Source: Neocallimastix lanati (nom. inval.) (Eukaryota > Neocallimastigomycota > Neocallimastigomycetes > Neocallimastigales > Neocallimastigaceae). Taken from it: a DNA stretch of 64,000 bases. The position numbers and the translations under genes are program-made. The notes under the pieces are model-generated. The model ran no database searches and was not told the origin of the DNA. It saw only the letters and a list, made by a program, of their open reading frames with translations. Shown one piece after another: positions 61,706-64,000 of the stretch (position 1 is its first letter; every line of letters begins with the position of its first letter). Location: the NCBI GenBank assembly GCA_016946835.1, contig JACVTC010000009.1, positions 1,817,501 through 1,881,500 of the forward strand, written 5' to 3'.

Positions 61706-62173
61706 CATTAAACTGTTTTTTTTCAAAAAATAATAATATTATTATGATTTATTATATCTAATTTTATATAAATTTTTAAATAAACAATAATAATAATATC
61801 TAATTATTTATATTATAAGTAAAAATTATAAAAATAATTTAATATTATTCAAATTTTAAATGTAAATTAAAAAAAAAATAATTAAATATTATTTATATAT
61901 ATATAATGAAATTAATGAAGAATGTAAAAATTTTAATTTTATATTTCAATTTTATGCAAATTTTTTATTTACTTTTTTTATGATTTTTATTGAAATTTTT
62001 TATTTTATTTATGATTATTATGTTTATTTTTTATTTTAATTTATTGATTTTTAATTTTTACATTAATGATTATTTACATTTCTATAAGATAAAATTTCAA
62101 TATTTAAATATATTAAAACAATTAAAGCTTGTATTTTTTTAATTAAAACTAAAAAAAAAAAAAATAAATTCAT
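60490..62173. other. Array spacer 6
   Basis: Conserved intergenic unit. A TA run lies at about 61662-61690 and a T-run at 61690-61705. No other gene is seen. Confidence 0.7.
60662..60705 (-). promoter_or_regulatory. Inverted GATA sites flanking a TATA core (copy 6)
   Basis: The left arm is perfect; the right arm reads AGTTTATCCTTTT, so the GATA core is kept and only its flank changes. 173 bp upstream of the ATG at 60489. Confidence 0.65.
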
Positions 62174-63367
62174 TTAATCCAAATCAAATTCGGAATCTTC
62201 GATGGTTTGTTGATCTGATGAATCAGAAACTATTGTAGCTTCTTCATCTTCATTTTCATTTTCATTTTCATTTTCATTTTCATCTTCATTTTCTACAGTT
62301 TCACTATCTTCATTTGTTTCTTCATTATTATTTTCTTCTGAATTTTTGATTTGTTCTTCATCATTAGATTTTTCATCATCATTAATAGAGGTATTGGAAG
62401 AAGAAGAATCTTTATTTTTACTGTCATGACTAGATTCAATACTATTTTGTTCTGGTTTATTTGATTTTGGAATATCACCATTATTAGTATTATTGTTATT
62501 ATTTGATAAATTTTCTCTATTTTGATTATCTGGTAAAGGTTTAGATGATAAGCAATCGGATGAAGAACAGTCCTTTCCCTTTTCACAATCTTTATTTTCT
62601 TTATTATTTTCTTTATTATTTTTTTTATTTTCTGAGCAAGGGCATGGAGATTTATGAATTGAATCATCATTTCCTATATGACCATCAATATGACCTCCAA
62701 TATGACCTCCAATATGACCTCCAATATGACCTCCAATATGACCTCCAATATGGCCACTAATACCTATACCAGCACTAATACCAGCACCAGTCTTAATACC
62801 TTTTCCAGTTTTAATACTTGTTCCAGTTTTAACACCTGCTCCAGCCTTAATACCTACTCCAGCTTTAATACCTTTACCAGTTTTAATATTTGTTTTAATG
62901 CCTGCTCCAGCTTTAATACCTGCTCCAGCCTTAATACCTACTCCAGCTTTAATACCTGCACCAATTTTAATATTTGAACCAGCTTTAATACCTGCTCCTG
63001 CTTTAATACCTGCACCATCTTTAATATTAGCTCCTGCTTTAATAATACCTTTTCCTTTAATTAATTTATTAATTCGATTATCAATAGTTTCAATAATATT
63101 AATTCCTCCATGTCCTACCATTTTACCATTAGTATTAGCTCCAATCTTAGTTTTGCTTTTAGGTTCAATATTGGCACCACCATTAACACCTAAATGTCCA
63201 TTTAAATGACTATCTAAAGATCCATTAATTTTTGAAGAATTTCCATATTCATTACTATGGCCTCCAATAAGACCCCTTCTCAAACCATCTAAACATGGAA
63301 TTGGTGAAGCATTTGAGATACTTATTGATAAAGAAGCAATAATACATAAAATAAAAGTACAACGCAT
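62174..63367 (-). CDS. Secreted repeat protein, array copy 7 (intact)
   Basis: 397 residues. Signal peptide MRCTFILCIIASLSISISNA. The N-domain follows copies 1 and 5 (SSKINGSLDSHLNGHLG). The helix is INIIETIDNRINKLIKGKG. The K-G repeats have a run of GIKAGAGIKAG units. Seven His units follow (SGHI, five GGHI, DGHI). The Cys linker has CPCSENKK, and the tail shares NRENLSNNNNNTNNGDIP and NSEENNNEE with copy 4. It ends ATIVSDSSDQQTIEDSEFDLD. Single exon. Last complete copy before the window edge. Confidence 0.85.
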   Translation of the reverse strand: MRCTFILCIIASLSISISNASPIPCLDGLRRGLIGGHSNEYGNSSKINGSLDSHLNGHLGVNGGANIEPKSKTKIGANTNGKMVGHGGINIIETIDNRINKLIKGKGIIKAGANIKDGAGIKAGAGIKAGSNIKIGAGIKAGVGIKAGAGIKAGAGIKTNIKTGKGIKAGVGIKAGAGVKTGTSIKTGKGIKTGAGISAGIGISGHIGGHIGGHIGGHIGGHIGGHIDGHIGNDDSIHKSPCPCSENKKNNKENNKENKDCEKGKDCSSSDCLSSKPLPDNQNRENLSNNNNNTNNGDIPKSNKPEQNSIESSHDSKNKDSSSSNTSINDDEKSNDEEQIKNSEENNNEETNEDSETVENEDENENENENENEDEEATIVSDSSDQQTIEDSEFDLD

Positions 63368-64000
63368 TTTGGATTTTATTATAATTCTTTTATTGGGTAA
63401 TAAAATATTAAATTTAAATTTGATTATATTTTATTTAATTTTGAAAATATAAAATTATATAAAATTAAATTAAATAGTTTTAAAATTGTTTTATAAATTT
63501 TTTAAAAAAAAATCTTATAAAATTATTTTAATTAAGTATTAAAAAGATAAACTATATAAATATACTAGGTAAGTTTATCTTTTTAAAAAAAATTTACAAT
63601 GAAATTTAATCAACTATTACTTTATTCGAAATTGAATTGTTTTTATAAAATTAAAAATATAATAAAAAAAAAGAAAATATTGATTCTTTTATATTTTTTT
63701 TAAAATAAAAAAAAAAAAAGAATTAATAATTTTAAATATTTATTATAAAGATATTCAAAATTAAATAATACCAAATATTAATTAAAATAACAAATATAAT
63801 TATTTTTTATATATTATTATCAACTTTAAGTCAAAAATATGTAAACAAAGCAATTTTCCAAATTATTTATTTATAATATTTCATTAAAATGTCTTTTATT
63901 TTATTTATGAAATTTAAATTAAAAAATTAATAGTTTTATTAATATTTATATTTATTCATATCAGTTGAATGATTTAAAATTATATTTATTATATTTACCA
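63368..64000. other. Array spacer 7, cut by window end
   Basis: Carries the same upstream unit through TTGAATGATTTAAAATTATATTTATTATATTTACC. The array unit therefore continues to the window edge, and further copies may lie beyond it. Confidence 0.7.
63541..63584 (-). promoter_or_regulatory. Inverted GATA sites flanking a TATA core (copy 7)
   Basis: Perfect arms; core CTATATAAATATACTAGGTA with one change. 174 bp upstream of the ATG at 63367. Confidence 0.68.

Overview
This window looks like nuclear DNA of an anaerobic gut fungus (Neocallimastigomycota). The DNA is extremely A+T-rich, with long A or T runs and (AAT)n arrays, and coding exons stand out as GC-richer islands split by AT-only GT-AG introns. 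The first gene encodes a dynein-2 (intraflagellar transport) intermediate chain, which implies a flagellated cell; this argues against Dictyostelium and Plasmodium, which share the base composition but lack intraflagellar transport. A class C seven-helix receptor with a bacterial-type solute-binding ectodomain, and FLYWCH/MULE transposons, fit the same group. The assignment is inferred from gene content only.

Left part (1-30 kb). A 10-exon DYNC2I2/WDR34 gene (872-5469, +) is followed by about 10 kb of AT-only DNA holding a few unrecognised coding relics. A two-exon single-pass membrane protein with a PAN/apple-like cysteine pattern follows (15745-17063, +). Dead elements come next: a decayed MULE (18314-20532) and a fossil LTR-retrotransposon Gag piece. 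Two minus-strand genes follow: a 6-exon fructosamine/ketosamine-3-kinase (21435-23705) and a 5-exon solute-binding-domain/class C receptor (24448-27593). The long (AAT)n array in the receptor gene lies inside an intron.

Middle part (28-42.3 kb). Here are a fossil Ty3/gypsy reverse transcriptase piece, an unidentified GC-richer island, a broken ABCC-transporter fragment, and a complete-looking MULE insertion (31033-35588). That insertion has 42-bp matching inverted termini, an 8-bp target duplication, a damaged FLYWCH-DDE transposase and an internal 16-copy minisatellite. Three large Asn-rich open frames (36112-42312, -) join through good splice sites, in phase, into one gene of about 1752 codons of unknown function.

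Right part (45.3-64 kb). Seven tandem, same-strand, single-exon copies of one secreted-protein gene family occupy the last 18.7 kb, and the array probably continues beyond the window. Each copy has a signal peptide, a conserved Gly-rich domain, a repeat region built on G-(I/V)-K-(A/T)-G units, a variable run of GGHI units, a Cys-rich linker and an acidic tail with a near-invariant end. Upstream of every copy, almost always 173-177 bp before the ATG, lies an inverted pair of AGATAA (GATA-type) sites flanking a TATA-like core. The two leftmost copies are damaged and the other five are open. I do not recognise the family; it is the best candidate here for an undescribed system. Copy number, repeat-number variation and mosaic copies suggest a surface or matrix protein family evolving by unequal exchange and gene conversion.
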